Source of the DNA: Acanthopleura granulata
Lineage: Eukaryota > Mollusca > Polyplacophora > Chitonida > Chitonidae
Direction: 5' to 3'
Length of the DNA stretch: 64,000 bases
NCBI GenBank assembly: GCA_016165875.1
Contig: JABBOT010000011.1
Coordinates: 12,525,766 to 12,589,765, forward strand
The position numbers and the translations under genes are program-made. Shown here piece after piece: positions 23,501 to 38,500 of the stretch (positions are counted from its first letter, which is position 1; each line of letters begins with the position of its first letter). The notes beneath the pieces were generated by a model. That model had not been told where the DNA came from and did not search any database. It saw only the letters and a program-made list of their open reading frames with translations.

Positions 23501-26500
23501 AGACTGTGGTCTTTTTACATCAAACAAAGAATTGCTTAAGCATAGCCTAACTAAGATAAACTTCAGCCTCTTCTCTAGATATCCATACAAGAGGCGCACA
23601 AACTGAGTGCGTGATGCTCAAGCAGCCAGCGTGAGCTACATTTCACGAGCTTTGACCTGGAATCACTCATAAACCTGCCTTTAAAAGTAATGCAGCTTTT
23701 TCCTTTCTCTTATCAATCAGAGTTAAAGTTCATGTGACAATAGGGTTCACGATTTCTGTGGCTGGTCATTATTTCAGTCTTAATTCTGTCCCCTCCACCC
23801 TCGGGTGCAACAAAGCCTCAGTGTCACACTCACGCGCAAACGTGTGAGGAGCTACCTTTCCCAGTGGGCCGGGTTTTCCTGCAATTTTAATTTGACAGAT
23901 ATGATTTACATGTGACCAGATGTTTGTCTGAGGAAGGTGGCAGCTAAATGGGAGTTAATCTAAAGGTGATTTTGTTTTTTAGTGCTTATGCATGCACATT
24001 TACTTGGAAAAGTTTCTAGCGTACAAGTGTGATTGGTGCTGATATGGAGAAGACAGTACCTTTTTGACATGAAATAATTATTAAAATGAAAATGGTAAAC
24101 TGATAATTTTGGGGGATGATTTAATACCTGATAAAATATTTATGGCTGTTTAGACTTGTTAAACATTATTATATAGAAGTCAGATGTCAGTCTCAATAGG
24201 TACACCTGAATTAACGTTTTTGTTGAGGTCCTTCAGTAGTAATATTAATCGTGATTAAATTTTGAAGAAAACATTAAGAGAAAGTCATAAATTTGCACAT
24301 GTTTTTATGTGTTGAAATATAAAAAATGAAAAATCTTGCATGAAACCAATTGGTCCCCGGTTTTTAACCTGTGTGAAGTTAGCCTGGTAACTTCAAATGT
24401 GAACAAAATGCAGTGGATGAATGTATTGCAAATAATAATGGTTTTTCTAATTGCACCCTTGCTGTGAGTTGTCACTACCTCTCTGGTTGTACATGGGAAG
24501 GTCCACCAGTACTGTGGACGGTTGTGGGTTTCCCCCGGGCTCAGCCCGGTTTCCTCCCATCATAATGCTGGCCGTCATCGTATAAGTGAATATCCGTGAG
24601 TCCTGCGTAAAACCCCGATCACACAAATAAAGAAATAATTCCACCCATTATTGGTTTAGGGAAAATAATATGCTTAAAAAACCCGTCATGCCTCAGCAGG
24701 TGTCTGGCAAACCTTTTGAAGTACATGTGCTTTATGTGACCTGAAGTTTGTCTATGACCATGCATGTTAGTTATTTGACATAAAATTTCATTTGTGAGTA
24801 AAATACTCCTTGTACAGGACTCTGAAAGTCCTCTTGGTCTCAGAAAGTTTGTTTAGATGGGACTTGCACCTGCGGTAATGACCTACATGTACATGTACCA
24901 GGAAAAATGTGTTTCAATTTAGTTTATGGCCTTGGAAATATTTGGAGGAAATCTGTGTGACAGGTGTGAAATATTTCAGAACTTGGATTTGGATATACCA
25001 TTCTGTGGATATACCATTGTGGTGAGGATGTGAACCGTATTTGATCCTTACCCCACTGGAGAATCAGTAATTCGCCAGATGATCTCTTTCTGTGAAGGGT
25101 CAGTAGAGATCCTGTAGAGATCCTGTGTTTGATCCTGACTCCAGTGAAGCATGCCCAGAAAGTCTGCAGAGAATCTGCAAAGGATCAGCAGAGATCCTGT
25201 AGACATTATACTGGATCCTCACCCCATTGAAGGATATCTGGGGGTCTGCAGATCAATAGAGATCATTTTTGTTCCTAGTTCCCGTGGAGTATATCCAGAA
25301 AGTGTGCCAACAAGCTTTAAAGGATGAGTAGAGATCCTGTAGAGATCATGTTTGATCCTTACACCACTGGAAGATGTCTGGGAGTCTGCAGACAGTTTAT
25401 TAAGGTTTAGAAGAAATCCTGCGAAGACCATAGTTGATCCTAGCCCTAGTGGAGGACCCAAAGCAAGTCTGCACACAATCTAGAAAGGATCAGTAGAGAT
25501 CATATTTGATCCTAACTACATTGGAGGACCCATATCTATATTTGATGTGGAAATATAACAGTTTAACAACAAAAAGGAATCCGTGCTTCAGGTTGTTCAT
25601 TATGGCCAAAAAAGTCCAGCATAGAACCTCAACCATTTTGCATTTTATTCACTGTAAAACAGAAGGTTAAATATCGTGAGGCCCATATTTGTAATCTGCA
25701 TAAAATGGCCGTTCAGAGAATGTGTTGTCTATTTAAACATAGTGCCTTCCTTTGAGTTAATGAGATGCAGGTTTAGTTTTCCAAATTAACACACAATTGT
25801 TACAGGAAGCATAACCTTCTAAGTTGAAATTTTCAGGAAGTTGTCTTAAGAGAAGGGTTTAGAAAGACAGCCTTTCTCTTATGCAAGTTTGTGTCATATC
25901 TTGTCAGTTTTGTAGAAGGTTTGAAGTAGAACAGCCAGCTGGTCTTCATTATCTATCTAGTGAGCACTAAATTGCCCTTTGTCTTCTTTAAGATGAACAG
26001 AAGTGCTTTTAAATCTTGCAAAAAATTAACAGGCTATCAACGGGCTGCTCCTATTATTGTTATTGTATAACATTGTGGAAGTTTTCTTTCCAAAAATAAT
26101 TCATAACAGATTTTTAACAAAAATTTCAAACAAATTATAGACATGTACATTGTATATACATGTGATAATTCTGATATTGATAATTCTGATAATTGTGATA
26201 ACTCCGAAAACTTCGATAACTTTCAGTTTCAAACCAAACACCTGTGCAGTTCGTCTTTAAGTGGATCTTACCTTGAGTTCGCACATACTTTACACCAGTG
26301 TTCATGTAATTGATGTAAACCATTACATTATTACAGTTTTCACGTGTAGAAAAGTCAGAGGCGGATTCAACCTTGAGCTGACTTTCACAGACTTATATGT
26401 TACAGGTCTCAAGGTCACCGGGCGAGGAGACTTCATCTGACACTAGTCCTGGAAATATGACGGACTCTTACGACGGCTCTGTCAACCTTGTCAAAAGTAG

Positions 26501-29500
26501 CCCTCTCCATGGCGACTTGATTTCAGTCAATGAAGACTTTGTGCCGCAAGCGGGAGCGCATAACAGCAGCCCGATATTGACCATGTATGGCCACGACAAC
26601 AACGCCCTGGAGCACGAACTCCAGCACGCCAGCGACATGAGCTGCTCACACTCAGTGAGCAGCACAGTCCGTGTTGAGGTAACTGCCGTGTAAACTAATG
26701 ATTTGTCGTTGATGTTTTATCTTGAACCTGTTAATTCATTGTTTTTCTGAATTAGATCTCTTTCTTGAGTATGAAACCTGCGAAATTTCAGTTTCAACGT
26801 GAAAACTCAAACGACAATCTCTCTTCAGGTCAGTGAATATTTATTCATATGGGATCATAACCCCACCAAGCAAATGTATGTGGTAAAACAGATGAAGCGA
26901 AGCATAAGAAAGATGAGAACATGCAATGAAGGAGTGAATATGTGCTAACACAACTCTTACCTAACAACATGAACTCTTAGAACAACAGACATTCACTTGA
27001 CTACACAAATCCTTTCTTGACTACATGAACCCTTACTTGACTACACGAACAGTTACTTCACTACATGAAACTTTACTTGACTGCATGAACTCTAATACTT
27101 GACTACATGAACCCTTACTGGACTATGTACTCTTACCAGACTTCCTGAACCCTTACTGGACTACTTGAACCCTTTCTTGACTACACGGACCCTTTCTTAA
27201 CTGCATGAACCTATACTTGACTGCATGAGCTCTGACTGGACTTCGTGAACCCTTACTGGACTACATGAACCCTTACTTGACTGCATTAACCCTAATGGTT
27301 GACTCACTGCATGAATTTTGAATTGACAACATATAGTATTGATTACATGAACTCACCTGCTTCGTAAACGGCTGGTAGACTGCGTCGAGTAACACTCTAA
27401 GACTTTAGAGGAGAAGAGAACATAAATACTATGCTAAAATCAAAGGAAAGAGCTTGAAAATTTATCTGCAGATATAGTCCTTAATGTGTGTTTTGCATTT
27501 CTCGACTTTCACTCGAACAGTATATTTATAGTGTTCAGTGGTCATGGTGCAGTAACCTCTGTTTATTTCATATTGCATTAGAAAGCAGGTCATAACAAAA
27601 CTGTTCTTTAACTTAGAGACCATACCAGAGAATTATCGCAAATTTTCGATTTAATCAATTTAAACTGAACCTTTTGTATTTTTCTTCCAGTTGCTGACTT
27701 ATGCACTTTCACAAAATGTCACCCTCGGTTTCTTGTGATTTTGTATTTTTAAGCAATAAGTCATTTTCCAAATAATTCCATTTTGACCCATGCTACGAAA
27801 GTTAAATTATGGATGAAAAGTAATAAGTATTACCATATATGGATGCAGAAGGCCACTCGGCAAAATGGACACTTACATTTCATTCCATTCTTGGTGAAAG
27901 CATTTGTGACGTCATGACGTCACAGTGAGAGCGAACATACCAGTAAGTAATCGATGTTTGTGTCATTTGATTGAGATTTGGAAACAATATTTTGATGTTA
28001 CACGCATGATCTTGAGTGGCAGTTTGGAAAGTTGAATATTCATGAGTTCAAGCATCTCGCAAAAAAATTTACAAAAGCATGATTTTCCAACCCAATTTGT
28101 CTTCATTTTCTTATATTTAAACCTGTAGCATGCAAAGCTGCTTTATCAATTCAGGGCATAAAAAAGTCACAATATAGAAATTCTCAAGTGTAGTCTCTTT
28201 AAACTTGAAGAATTGAATAATGAAGAACATGTGTTTGCCTCTGAAAATGCACTATTTGGGCGGTGTAATTTCGGGTCATTTGTCTTACTCAGTGCTGTTA
28301 TTTATACCTGATGTGCTTGTATCTGAGTAACCTCTTTGACCTTGACCTAGAAGTGTCACAGTGTGTTTGACAAGAGATAAAATTTGTTTTCAATCCTTGA
28401 CCTTGTAATTGGTCATATGATAGTCAAAACAAAAACTTGCAAGTCACAGCCACTAAACTAAGTGCACATGCACTTCATATTGTTCATGAAGCTCACAGTG
28501 GAATCAGTCAAACAGAGCAAAACTTATCATGACCACCATTATCATCACATTCTGACGTCATGGCAGGGCCTGAATTTGATTTATTTATTTACTCGATTGG
28601 TGTTTCATGCCATACTCAGGAATATTTCACCTATACGACAGTGGCCAGCATTATGGTGGGAGCAAACTAGGCAGAGCCCGGAGGAAACCCACGACCATCC
28701 ACAGGTTGCTGGCAGACCCCTCAATTAGAAAATCTATTTATTATTTTATGCTTATTTCCTTTAGCTTTATAATTTTTGCAGATCTCATTGAAGGATAATG
28801 CTGCTTTGATATGTACATGTACCTTGTAGTGTTTGCATGTAAGTCATTTTTTTTTTTTTTTCATGTAAGGACATTTGTATATAGCAGCGATGGACTTGCT
28901 ACTCTGTTTTAGACCCTAGTGACCCCCTGGAGGGCAGCAAATTTTCTAACAACAATCATATTCTCAAGTATTATTCAGCTGGAGAAAATTGACATATCAG
29001 GTGTGGAATTTATTCTCCCAGCCATTCAGCAGCACATTACTCAGTTACAGCTGGGTACTGCTCCATTACAGCTTGGTACTGGTCATGTAGTCCATGAGGG
29101 GTCGGGAGATCCAGAACAAATCCAGGGTCGGGTCACACCAAAGACTTGAATAAGGGTTGTTGCTGCCACGCATGGTGCTCAGCACTGAGATGAGAGCAAG
29201 GAAACAGAACTGGTCAGCCCGGTGTCGGTATAATGTGACTGTGGGGGTAGGGGTGGGCATGTCAAGTCTGGTGTCTCTGACATGATGTTCGAGTGGCGGC
29301 AGCACATTGATGACAAGGACTGAGGCCGTGCCACAAGGAAACACAGAATGTACATACATTCTAAGGACAACTCCTCATCTCATGAAAAATTAAATGTTAA
29401 GTACATGTATGACGTAAGACACAAACAAATATGCACACATATATCTAGTTACCACGATGTTACCGGGAACCGTTTCCTGCGGTCTTCTCAGTTCAGAAGC

Positions 29501-32500
29501 ATTTGATCACAGGCTACCCATATACATGTGAAACATTGCATATATTCTATGTGTGTGTTGTAGATAGCGGACATAGGGGGAGAGGACAGCATCAATCTGA
29601 CCACAAACGCCTTGAGGCGCTGTAAGAGACAGATTCTCCGACCTTACTGGAAACTTCTCACATTTGTAAGTACACATGCAGCTTTCATTTTAGTTCTGGG
29701 AGTATATTGCGTAAATATTTATGTGGAGTTTGGCATCAGATTTATTCATTTTTAATTTGTACACTCTATTTGACCTGAAATTTCATCCACGACTAAGTTG
29801 TTCATTTTGTTGTTGTTGTTATTCATAGAACTCCATCGCTCTTAGAGTGAGGTTTTTAGATTTGCTTACACGGTAAGATGATATCTTCCTGGGAAAAATT
29901 AGGTTTCAGCACCAACTGTAATATTTGACCTTTATTTGCCTGGAAAAATGTAATTTTTTTTTAGGTTAAACAGACTATATCAGAGAGTTCTCACCAATTT
30001 TCAGTTTAGTTGATGTAAAGTGAACCTTATGTATTTTTCCTCCAATAACCGATTTAAGCCCTTTCAGAAAGTATCCCCCTCAGTATCTCGTGATTTTCTC
30101 TTTTTAAGCAATAATTAATTTTCAAAATTGTTGCTTTTTGACCCAAACTATGAAAAAAATTTAATATAACCACAAAAAGTAATGAGCATTACCATATATG
30201 GATGTAGAATGCCGCTGAGCAAACTTCGTGCAAAATAGACGCTTACATTTCGTTCAGTTCTCGGGAAAAACATTTGTGACTTCATGACATCACAGCGAGA
30301 TTGAACATGTGTAACCAATGATGGCGTCATCAGGTTGACAGTTTGGAAAAACCTTGACATTTTATGCATGCTCTTGAGTGACAATTCAGAATATGGACTG
30401 CCCTAAAGTTGAATATATTTATGAGTTTTTTGCATATGAAATCTTGTTGAAATTTATTGCGGTTAAATGCAGACAAAGGTTCAGAGAAAAAGGTGACAGG
30501 TGACATATCTTATGATTGAAAGGAAGACCATAAATTTTCAATCCTCTGGACCAGACCTGCCGATGATTTTTCTTTTAAGTTGACTGGTATGGCAAGCACA
30601 AGCAAATTTCTGTTCTGAATATCGTATATTCCCTGACTTTTCGACACAATTGTGGAAAGTAATGCCGATCATATGAAATATTTTGAAGAGGGCCACAGTG
30701 GCGAGTGATAGCTGGAGCCTTGTTCTGTGTTGCAGTTGTCAAGTACATGCACTACTTCTGATGGCCAAATAAAATTCTGAAATATTCGTTCAAAGAGTTA
30801 CCCTCTTTGGGTTATGTGAAACATAACAGTATTGTCATTATTAGAGATTACACTTTCTGGATATAACACAGGTTCTAGTGCTGAAAATTGGCTGGCACTA
30901 CTCTGAATATAGCTGAATATAGGTTCTAGTGCTGAAAATTGGCTGACACTGCTCTGAATATAGCTGAATATAGGTTCTAGTGCTGAAAATTGGCTGACAC
31001 TGCTCTGAATATAGCTGAATATAGGTTCTAGTGCTTAAAATTGGCTGACACTGCTCTGAATATAGCTGAATATAGGTTCTAGTGCTGAAGGGGTAATGCA
31101 TGTTTGCTGTAATGTCCATTAGTCAGCTACGGCTACATTCTATTTTTGTAGAAGGCTGGTTGGTCGAGTGGTCTAGATGTTTGACATGTATTGCTGGCGA
31201 TTTGGTGTCTGACCCTGAGGTTGTTTGTTTGAAACCTGGAGAGGTCTCAGCCAATTTTCAGCACTAGAACCAGTGCTATATCCTGAAAGTGCAATCTCTA
31301 ATAACGATAATACTGTTATTTAAATTCACATTCTAAATTACATCTATCAATGTGATATGTGAAACTTATCCAATGAGTGGGGCAAATCAGTGTTAATTTA
31401 TATTTGTACATTTAATCCGAAAATCTCTTTAGTTGAAACACCTGTGTATGTGCTTTAGTTATAATGAATTGTTTCAAGGATAATTGCTCCGAGCTAAAAA
31501 AAAAAGGTGTCAAGTGACAGACATGAAAAGTTTACGAGTTTGAATAATTATTAGTACATTGGACTTGTTATGAGATACAAATAGACATTGTCTCATTTGA
31601 TCACCAGCTAAGAATGCTCACAGGTCAATACCCAATATGTCCAGGGTATTTTTTTGGTTTATCACATGGGAATGAAGCAATGTCAGTTGCTCAGGTTTTG
31701 AAAAATGTGTGTTCAGTTGTCGTTTTTTTCTTCCATTTTGTGGTGTGGAAATTACACAAACCAGTTTTTGTACATGCAGTATGGCCTTGTGGTGGAAGTT
31801 TTTTTTTGCCTGTGCATCGATTTTGTTCTGGCCAAAAATTATATACCGGTGGCAGAGTACATGTATTAACATTTTGATGATGAATTGTTAGTCTGCTAGA
31901 ATGCTGTGACTCATTGGCCATTTATATAATAATATTCATCTAGTTAGCCTCAGAATAGGAACAGTTTTTGATGAGATTGAATCATTTACTTGAGTCATAT
32001 GTTGACGAACGAACATTTCTTCAGATGTGTTTTTGATGGAATAATTAAAATGGCAACTAATGGATTGGAGTCATTTTATCACTGTTATTATACCCCTGTA
32101 CACAGATTCCATGGAGTCAGATTGATCACTCTTTGGAACATGAGACTGTTGAAATGCGTGTTTGCAGCTGTAAGGTACATGTAGTGCTTGCTGAAAAGAG
32201 CCAGATCAAATCAACTTTCGTAACAGGGTATAGCAAGGAAAACTTACATGTATGTTAACTTTGATGACATGGCACAGAAAATCTGTACGTGCTTGTGTTT
32301 TGTAATAATATTGAAGTACAGAAGGCAGCACTGTGACCCAGCTGTGTTTTCAGCAGTTTCACTTGCCAGGAGTTCAAGTCCACCTCGTGGTAGTTTCCTC
32401 TCTGGCCATACAGGAAGGTCTGACAACAACCTCCAGATGGTCGTGGGTTTCGCCTGGGATCTGCCTGCTTTCATCTCGCCATGATGCTTAAATATTCTTG

Positions 32501-35500
32501 AGTATGACGTAAAACATCAATCAGATAAATGGATAAATAAGTAAACATAAATCCTGTAAGAGCATGACTGAGGTGCGACTAGTTTTGGATTTGAACAGTT
32601 GATCTCTGGGTTAAAAAGTACCTCTAGAATGGAAAATCACGTCTACAAGTATTTTGACATACTGGTAAATATATTAGTCATAATTATCAATGTGGCTTCA
32701 GGCTTCAGGTGTGAAAGTACTTACACAGAGCAGAATAACGAAGATCGAAGTCACTTGTCTCACACTAGCAGTGCATCTTGGGAAGACTTAAGAATACCAT
32801 GATCGCAAGACTGTCGAGCGCAATGTCGGTAGCTTTTGATTTGTGACAACACACACAATTTACAATTAACCGAATATTTCACGAATGTAAAGTTTGTCCT
32901 ACGACAAATGGTCAGTGCAGTAACCCTCCCACGAAATCCGTCATGAATCAAATCTGGGTATATTCCTGGATTTGTTAAGAGTGAAACCTTATCAAATGTG
33001 CATGAACTGTGTTACAAACACTCCAGAACACTTTGTCTGTTGTTTGATTTGGTGTAGGAAACAAGCCTTTGGAGCAAAACTCTCCAGTGTGTCAGTCTGT
33101 CCAAACTGGTGAAAACATGTTTACGTCGACTCACAAAAACAAATTACTCCACTTAACACATTTTAGGTGTTGTTTTTTTCTTTTTTTTCTCTCACACAAA
33201 TTTTCCCTCTATTTCATTTCATGTTTTTTATTCATTGTCATTCTATTTTTTTTTTCTTTTCTTTCAATTTCAGTTAATTAGGATTGTTGTGAACTCAACA
33301 ATGGGAATTTAATCCCCACTTCTGTTTGATATAGTTAGCAAACTCTCTGGACAGCTTTTTTTTTTGATAGAATATCCAACACATTTCCACACGTTCAGTT
33401 CTGCTGTCTTTGTGTATAAATTTTTCGATAAGGAGATTCTGAGATTGGGTATAAATTTTTAAATGTCAAAGGACACATTTTTTTGTTGTTATCATTTTTT
33501 TTTTGGCACAATATATCAGTTCTGCTGTTAAAAACATGTTTTCTCCAACTCACATGGGGCTACGCAGCTGAGGAGATATTCTCTGGGTGTTCTCAGTATC
33601 TTAGCTGTCTGCAGACATGTGAGCGAGCTGTCACGTTTTTGAACTAGTTTCTGTCACCTTACATATTGAGCTGTTTTGGCTCCAGGATCAACGGTTGTCA
33701 TGGATACAGGTGATTCCCTGATTGGATCCACGGGTTCTTTCAAGAGAAGAGGCCTATAGCTGTCAATAAATTTGGTGGTTGTGATAAGGTCTGATCTTTG
33801 CGGAGTCGTCACTTCTCTGCGGGCTCTATCATCTCTGGAATGTCATTTTTTTCCTAAGATGAGAAAAAAAGGATTAATCAGCTGTATTATACCAGGAATT
33901 ACAGTTGTGATGTACAGTCAGGTTTTTAATGTTAAATTATGCCTCCTAATGCTTGTAACAAGATTTTATTTTCTTAAGAATATTAGTTAACAAAATTACA
34001 GACAAGGACATAAAGAAAAAATATATACAATAAATAAAAAAGAAAAACTACAGCTGTTGATGTTTCCATACTTTTAGTAACAGAGGAGGGTATGTCCTGA
34101 CATGATAGCATTTCCGTTCATTCCTGGGATTGAGGCAGAGATTTTTTGCAGTGGGAGTTCATCTTCAACAAACATCACTTCAGATGTCTTTAGAGCATTA
34201 GTTCTGTTTTTTTTTTTTTTTTTGTTTGTTTTTTTTTTTAGTTCCAGAGTTTACATGCAGTAATTTCTCTGTAATTCACAAGACTGCTCTTCCAAAATGT
34301 CCTCAGCAAATCGTGAGTTTAATTGTAACTAAGTTACAGAGATTGCTATGTTTGTATTTACAAAGAGTGATTTTTTCCTTTTTTGTACAATAACATGTAG
34401 ATATTTTCAGATATTGAAATCTGCTGCACTATTATTAACAGTCATGGAAAGTGTGTGGGGGAGATTTTATTTATTTCTTTATTTATTTGATTGTTGTTTA
34501 AAGGCCTCACTTAAAACAAAACGTTTTCACTTATATGGCATCTGGCGGTTAGTTTTTGTGGTGGAGGAAACCAGAACTCCCAGTGTTAACCACTGACCTT
34601 TGGCAGTTTACTCACTAACTTTGGTGGAAGACAATTAAGTGATCTTGACATGCTTTTGTAGTCTGCGGAAATGGCCGCACTAGCTTCGGCAGTCGCTTGT
34701 TGCCATCAAGGCCCCACAAGCACCGGCAGCAAGAGCAGATGAATGCACATATGCATATTTCTGCACCCGTCTGCCGATATGTGTCTGTTGACTCTGGTTA
34801 TCTCTGTTTGTCCAGCTTGTTTTGCCATGTTTGCCGTGAAAAAGAACTGCCCCATAGATACATGTACACGCATTTCCCTACCCCATAGATACATGTACAC
34901 GTATTTCCCTACCCCATAGATACATGTACACGTATTTCCCTACCCCATAGATACATGTACACGCATTTCAAAACCCTGTAGATACATGTACACGTATTTC
35001 CCTACACCACAGATACATGTACACGTATTTCCCTACCCCTTAGATACATGTACACGTATTTCCCTACCCCGTAGACACATGTACACGTATTTCCCTACCC
35101 CATAGATACATGTACACGTATTTCCCTACCCCATAGATACATGTACATGTATTTCCCTACCCCATAGATACATGTACAGGCATTTCCCTTCCCCGTAGAT
35201 ACATGTACACGTATTTCCCTACCCCATAGATACATGTACACGTATTTCCCTACCCCATAGATACATGTACACGTATTTCACTACCCCATAGATACATGTA
35301 CACGCATTTCAAAACCCCGTAGATACATGTACACGTATTTCCCTACCACTTAGATACATGTACACGTATTTCCCTTCCCCGTAGATACATGTACACATAC
35401 TTCCCTACCCCATAGATACATGTACACGTATTTCCCTACCCCGTAGATACATGTACACGTATTTCCCTACCCCATAGATACATGTACACGCATTTCCCTA

Positions 35501-38500
35501 TCCCATAGATACATGTACAAGCATTTCCCTACCCCTTCTCAGAGTACATGTATAAACCATGTAACTAATAGTGAATTAAATGCATGTATATCCCACACCA
35601 GACAAAATACCTAGGTTTTCATTGGACGGCAACATATATATTCCTTATTCTGCGTAGATGGCATTTGCATCTGTTGAATACGTTATTTCCCTTCGTTCAG
35701 TCGAGGAAAGTATTTCTTCGTTAGCTAGCCAACCATCCTGCCTAATGATGAACACATCATGAACCCAAACATCGCAAATTTCAAAGACGTATCCAGCAGA
35801 AACGGTATTTACATGTAGGGTGGATTAAATAATGAACACATGTATTGCATGAAAGAAGTGATAATTGTAATGGGTTCAGTATGCATGTTTTTTGTGTTGA
35901 TTTCAGATTGGTTGGCGAGGTTTTATGAAGGAGTCAATTAATGCAGGTAGCTGTGGTCGACAGGTGTTAAACGCTGTGTACCCAGTGTGTATTGTACTGG
36001 TGCTGATGTACACATACATCTACGAGATAGTGGCCTGTCAGTGGAAACTGGATGTCAAGAGGGACACCCAGGTGAGTGGCTGACAGGTGTTGTGTGTACC
36101 CAGTGTGTATTGTACTGGTGCTGATGTACACTTACATCTACGAGATAGTGGCCTGTTAGTAGAAACTGCATGTCAAGAGGGACACCCAGGTGAGTGGCTG
36201 ACAGGTGTTGTGTGTACCCAGTGTGTATTGTACTGGTGCTGATGTACACTTTCATCTACGAGATAGCGGCCTGTTAGTGGAAACTGGACGTCAAGAGGGA
36301 CACCCAGGTGAGTGGCTGACAGGTGTTGTGTGTACCCAGTGTGTATTGTACTGGTGCTGATGCGCACTTACATCTATGAGATAGTGGCCTGTTAGTAGAA
36401 ACTGCATGTCAAGAGGGACACCCAGGTGAGTGGCTGACAGGTGTTGTGTGTACCCAGTGTGTATTGTACTGGTGCTGATGCACACTTACATCTATGAGAT
36501 TGTGGCCTGTTAGTTGAAACTGCATATCAAGAGGGACACCCAGGTGAGTGGCTGACAGGTGTTGTGTGTACCCAGTGTGTATTGTACTGGTGCTGATGTA
36601 CACTTACATCTGCGAGATAGTGGCCTGTTAGTGGAAACTGCATGTCAAGAGGGACACCCAGGTGAGTGGCTGACAGGTGTTGTGTGTACCCAGTGTGTAT
36701 TGTACTGGTGCTGATTACATCTACGAGATAGTGGCCTGTCAGTGGAAACTGGACATGTTGTTGTTGGTGTTGTAGCAAAGTGTTGATATTCGTATACAAG
36801 CACTTACCTATCAGGCTAATTTTACACCGTGTTGAAGTTGTAAGTCATCTAGTTAAAGTTGTTTAGCTAATGCCTAGCTAATGTTGCCATACAGTGTTAC
36901 TACATGCCATGCCTTTTATGAAACCAATCTTACATCAAAGCCTCACATCACATGCTGTATCTGTCTAATCTGTTTTACTATAAAGGTATCATAACCTATA
37001 AATGACACCTTGAATCAAACCAGTTTAAAAATGAAGGTGTTATACTTTATGAATCAGAGCTGGTATCTAACCAATGTTACTGTCTAGGTCGTTCAGTATA
37101 AAAATTACACCTTGTATCTAATAACCTAATATCAAATTTGTTCTTATATTTGAATCACATCTTGTATCTAATAATCTAGTATCAAAATGTTTTTACATTT
37201 AAATTAGATCTTGTATCTAATAAGCAAAATAATAATACAAAAATGTTCTTCTATTTAAATTACACTTTGTTTCTAATAATCTAATATCAAACTGCTGTTC
37301 AAGTCCGGCTTATGCTGGCTTCCTCTCTAGACGTACGTGGGAGGGTTCGCCAGCAACCTGCAGTTGGTCGTAGGTTCTTCCCCAGGCTCTGCCCTGTTTC
37401 CTCCCACCATAATGCTGGCCACGGGCGTATAAGTGAAATATTCTTGAGTACGGCATAAAATACCAATCAAATAAGTGAATAAATAAATAAATATCGCAAT
37501 GTTCTTACATTTAAATTACACCTGGTGTCTATTAATTGAATGTCAAAATGTTCTGTCGTTTAAATCATTCCTTGTTTCACATAATCTAATAACAAAATGC
37601 CCACCATGATGCTGGCCGCTGTCATATAAGTGAAATATTCTTGAGTAAGGCGTAAAACAGGTATCAAAATAAATAAACAATCTTACTGCTGATTTCTTGA
37701 CAGGTTATTCCTGCAGAGATTATAACCACACCTTCAACCACCCTGGCTCCGAACTCAACATCCAATATGACAACTCAGATCGCACCGTTCACATTTTTCC
37801 CAGCATTCTTAATGCCTCAAAACGTCACGCCATCCGCTGATGGGAATGAAGCGTGTGAACACATCATCACGACATACGGCATCCCCAACGCTCTCCATCT
37901 TCTCGCGTTCATCCTGGGCTTCTACTATTTCAGGATACAAGAGAATGAACAGCTGTATGCTATCATGGAAAAGGTAAGTGTTCTTCAAGTTATTTTTCTG
38001 CATCCTGTGTTCATTTTTGTACATCTTCTGTGCCATTTGATGCATTTTCTGTTCATTTTTTGCCAATCCTCTTCATTTTTATGTATCCTGTATTCGTTTA
38101 ATGAATCTTCTGTTCAATTTTATGCACCTTCTGGTCAAAAGTAAATTTCCCTACTCTCACTGTGAAGTCTTGGTGATATGTGCCCGACAACGTTCATGCA
38201 GCCCTTTTCTTTCCGTTTGCGTTCTACCAATAATACATACATATCTCTGCGTCTCATATGAGAAAGTTCTTGACTTATTTGCCTAAGGTCTGTGATTTGC
38301 CAAACTTTGGCCACCCATAAAACATACTGCTATCCTAGATAATAGACTGGCACAATAGTCACATCCACTGGCAATGGAAAATCAGATTTGCCATGTTAGT
38401 AGGCAGATTTTTCAACCATAAATGAAATTTTATCATACTTTCTGGCTCGTTGTTGATAGATAAGTAGATAAGTCTGTTTTGTTAACATTTATTGTTGCTT

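Larger units (their letters stand above)
22823..26405 (+). other. Intron 1 of the receptor-like gene, second half
   Basis: No exon was recognised. It holds a SINE at 24455 and a degenerate GATCCTG-rich repeat at 25050-25530. Confidence 0.45.
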
